This document shows positions 63,701 to 64,000 of a stretch of 64,000 nucleotides of DNA, piece by piece. The position numbers and the translations under genes are program-made. Under the pieces are notes generated by a model, which saw only the letters and a list, made by a program, of their open reading frames with translations, searched no databases and was not told the DNA's origin. The stretch is from assembly GCA_958295465.1 (NCBI GenBank), contig OY282353.1, positions 3,649,001-3,713,000 on the forward strand. Direction: 5' to 3'. The stretch's first letter is position 1, and every line of letters begins with the position of its first letter. The stretch is from an uncultured Gammaproteobacteria bacterium. GTDB taxonomy: Bacteria; Pseudomonadota; Gammaproteobacteria; HK1.

Positions 63701-64000
63701 CAAGACCGCTGCCCCTTTCTTCCGTTCAGTCGCGGCCGAAGGTCGCTTGCGGGCGTTGTACGACTTCGAGAACCGCCGTACTCGTTACGACTTGCCGCCG
63801 TACTTCCCGAACGTGGACAGCCGCTTCAAGTTCTGCGCCTTCGTCGCGGGGCGGTCTCCGGCCGCCGCGCCGGCCCACTGCGCATTCTTCCTTCAAGCTG
63901 TCGAGGAGTTGCAAGACCCCGACCACCGCTTCCCGCTGGCGGCGGAGGACTTCGTCGCGGTCAACCCGAACACCGGCACCGCCCCGATCTTCCGCACTCG
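60798..64000 (+). CDS. Eco57I-type (type IIG) restriction-modification enzyme, 3'-truncated by window
   Basis: At least 1067 residues from MSIGEVFRGRLFAEDF, open to the right edge. The N-terminal part has a PD-(D/E)XK-like arrangement (GRGDVPDGLLFADD near 89, AVVESKRW near 122). The adenine methyltransferase follows: motif X GSGSYYTPDELVS (~455), motif I VCDPAMGSGHFLV (~520), GVDKNPMAVELAKVSLWL and motif IV VIGNPPWDRM (~861). A Glu/Ala/Thr/Pro-rich insertion at ~748-804 (NETSGSEASETAEL onward) sits between motifs. One polypeptide would methylate and cut; the target recognition domain lies beyond the window. Confidence 0.85.
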   Translation, partial: MSIGEVFRGRLFAEDFLAESIVRSADWSELDDAALDDLEAALRTILDRFPIAGSPNESQTEDDLIWPVLHCLGWTASLRQQNLTPRGRGDVPDGLLFADDAAKDRANRFREEWRRYALGVAVVESKRWLRPVDRRSGDKEEGTAPSTQMLRYLRRVDDLTSGGLRWGILTNGARWRLYYQGARSVSEQFFEIDLAAVLDLPGHNDGLFALSESERRHGLKLFVLFFRREAFLPGAADSRTLHRRALDEGRFHQERVAANLSNLVFGRVFPELAGAIAAAAPDAPLGEVRDGALVVLYRLLFILYAEDRDLLPVRDARYDDYGLRDKVRGDVGKRKDRGDTFSETAARYWSAIDDLCRMVDEGDASIGLPPYNGGLFDRACAPLLARIRLGDRVMADVIDALSFEAGPEGRRYINYRDLSVQQLGSIYERLLEHEIVRDGDGIVVRPNVFARKGSGSYYTPDELVSLIIEETIGPLVRFRLDAFAAEAARLRKSRRPGPVRLDELKRLDPAMKLLELKVCDPAMGSGHFLVGFVDYLADRVIASMAEAEAAMEGYVSPLVEDIDTVRDTVLGNAGERGWTIRPEQLDDRHVVRRMVLKRCVYGVDKNPMAVELAKVSLWLHTFTVGAPLGFLDHHLRCGDSLFGCWVRQGFDRAEEGGRLYLHEPLNWAMQATRSMQVVEMLSDAAIDEAHHSAGVFAGVQRQTAPLDAFLSLVHAFEWLNVCDGEDEAALQSFFIGAFGDPVDIAMGPAPVADRTPGLVENETSGSEASETAELVASSAPEPGAGEASEREATEAPEPGTKETARSQRFDSLLERTRGLIARARALAAEERFLNWQVAFPGVWSDWDSNERYGGFDAVIGNPPWDRMKLQQVEWFAVRRPEIARAQRAADRKRMIEALRDGGDPLAADFERANERAESALRVARTSGDYPWLARGDVNLYSLFVERAMALVSPCGVVGLLTPSGIASDKTAAPFFRSVAAEGRLRALYDFENRRTRYDLPPYFPNVDSRFKFCAFVAGRSPAAAPAHCAFFLQAVEELQDPDHRFPLAAEDFVAVNPNTGTAPIFRT

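Overview
The window is GC-rich, Gram-negative, repeat-laden chromosomal DNA, most likely from a proteobacterium. The support is a beta-barrel autotransporter, a cbb3-oxidase assembly remnant (ccoS), a polyol ABC operon of the alpha/gammaproteobacterial type and IS66/IS3 insertion sequences. No rRNA, tRNA or CRISPR array was seen. It looks like an accessory region in flux: about a dozen intact metabolic genes are interleaved with toxin-antitoxin (TA) pairs, IS relics, truncated duplicates and tandem repeats.

Layout. 0-5 kb: 3' part of a giant Calx-beta/Ig-like autotransporter. 5.3-6.9 kb: AAA-ATPase/PD-(D/E)XK fusion with a near-consensus promoter on its start codon. 7.9-11.7 kb: a dead second copy of the autotransporter, fused to an IS1634-type fragment, frameshifted, interrupted by a complete IS66 element with a perfect 8-bp target duplication, and internally deleted. 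12.1-12.9 kb: PIN-toxin TA pair. 12.9-15.2 kb: acyltransferase-alpha/beta-hydrolase fusion. 15.5-22.3 kb (minus): polyol uptake and oxidation operon (binding protein, two permeases, AraC regulator, mannitol-type dehydrogenase, MalK-type ATPase).

22.5-43 kb: a catabolic island built on hyuA, a UPF0280 protein, a 6-hydroxynicotinate-reductase-like Fe-S protein, a three-domain molybdenum hydroxylase (Fe-S/Mo fusion plus FAD subunit), an EamA exporter and an xdhB-type xanthine dehydrogenase large subunit, with xdhC and a nucleoside-type ABC ATPase at 57.7-60.6 kb. Together they suggest uptake, hydroxylation, reduction and ring opening of an N-heterocycle (purine or nicotinate-like), but the substrate is unknown. 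Three TA or TA-derived loci, a dinB gene, IS3 scraps and repeat arrays are embedded in it.

45.5-56.7 kb (minus): a compact, translationally coupled seven-gene operon resembling decaprenylphosphoryl-arabinose synthesis and use (UbiA-HAD, GtrA-like, DprE1-like, two paralogous GT-C glycosyltransferases, an AftB-like GT-C, DprE2-like SDR). All three GT-C proteins share an unfamiliar C-terminal domain, duplicated in frame almost perfectly in one of them. From 60.8 kb to the end: an Eco57I-type restriction-modification enzyme, cut by the window edge.

The unifying oddity is tandem duplication of gene ends and gene-gene junctions (116-117 bp arrays outside genes; 24-, 42- and 390-bp in-frame arrays inside genes).
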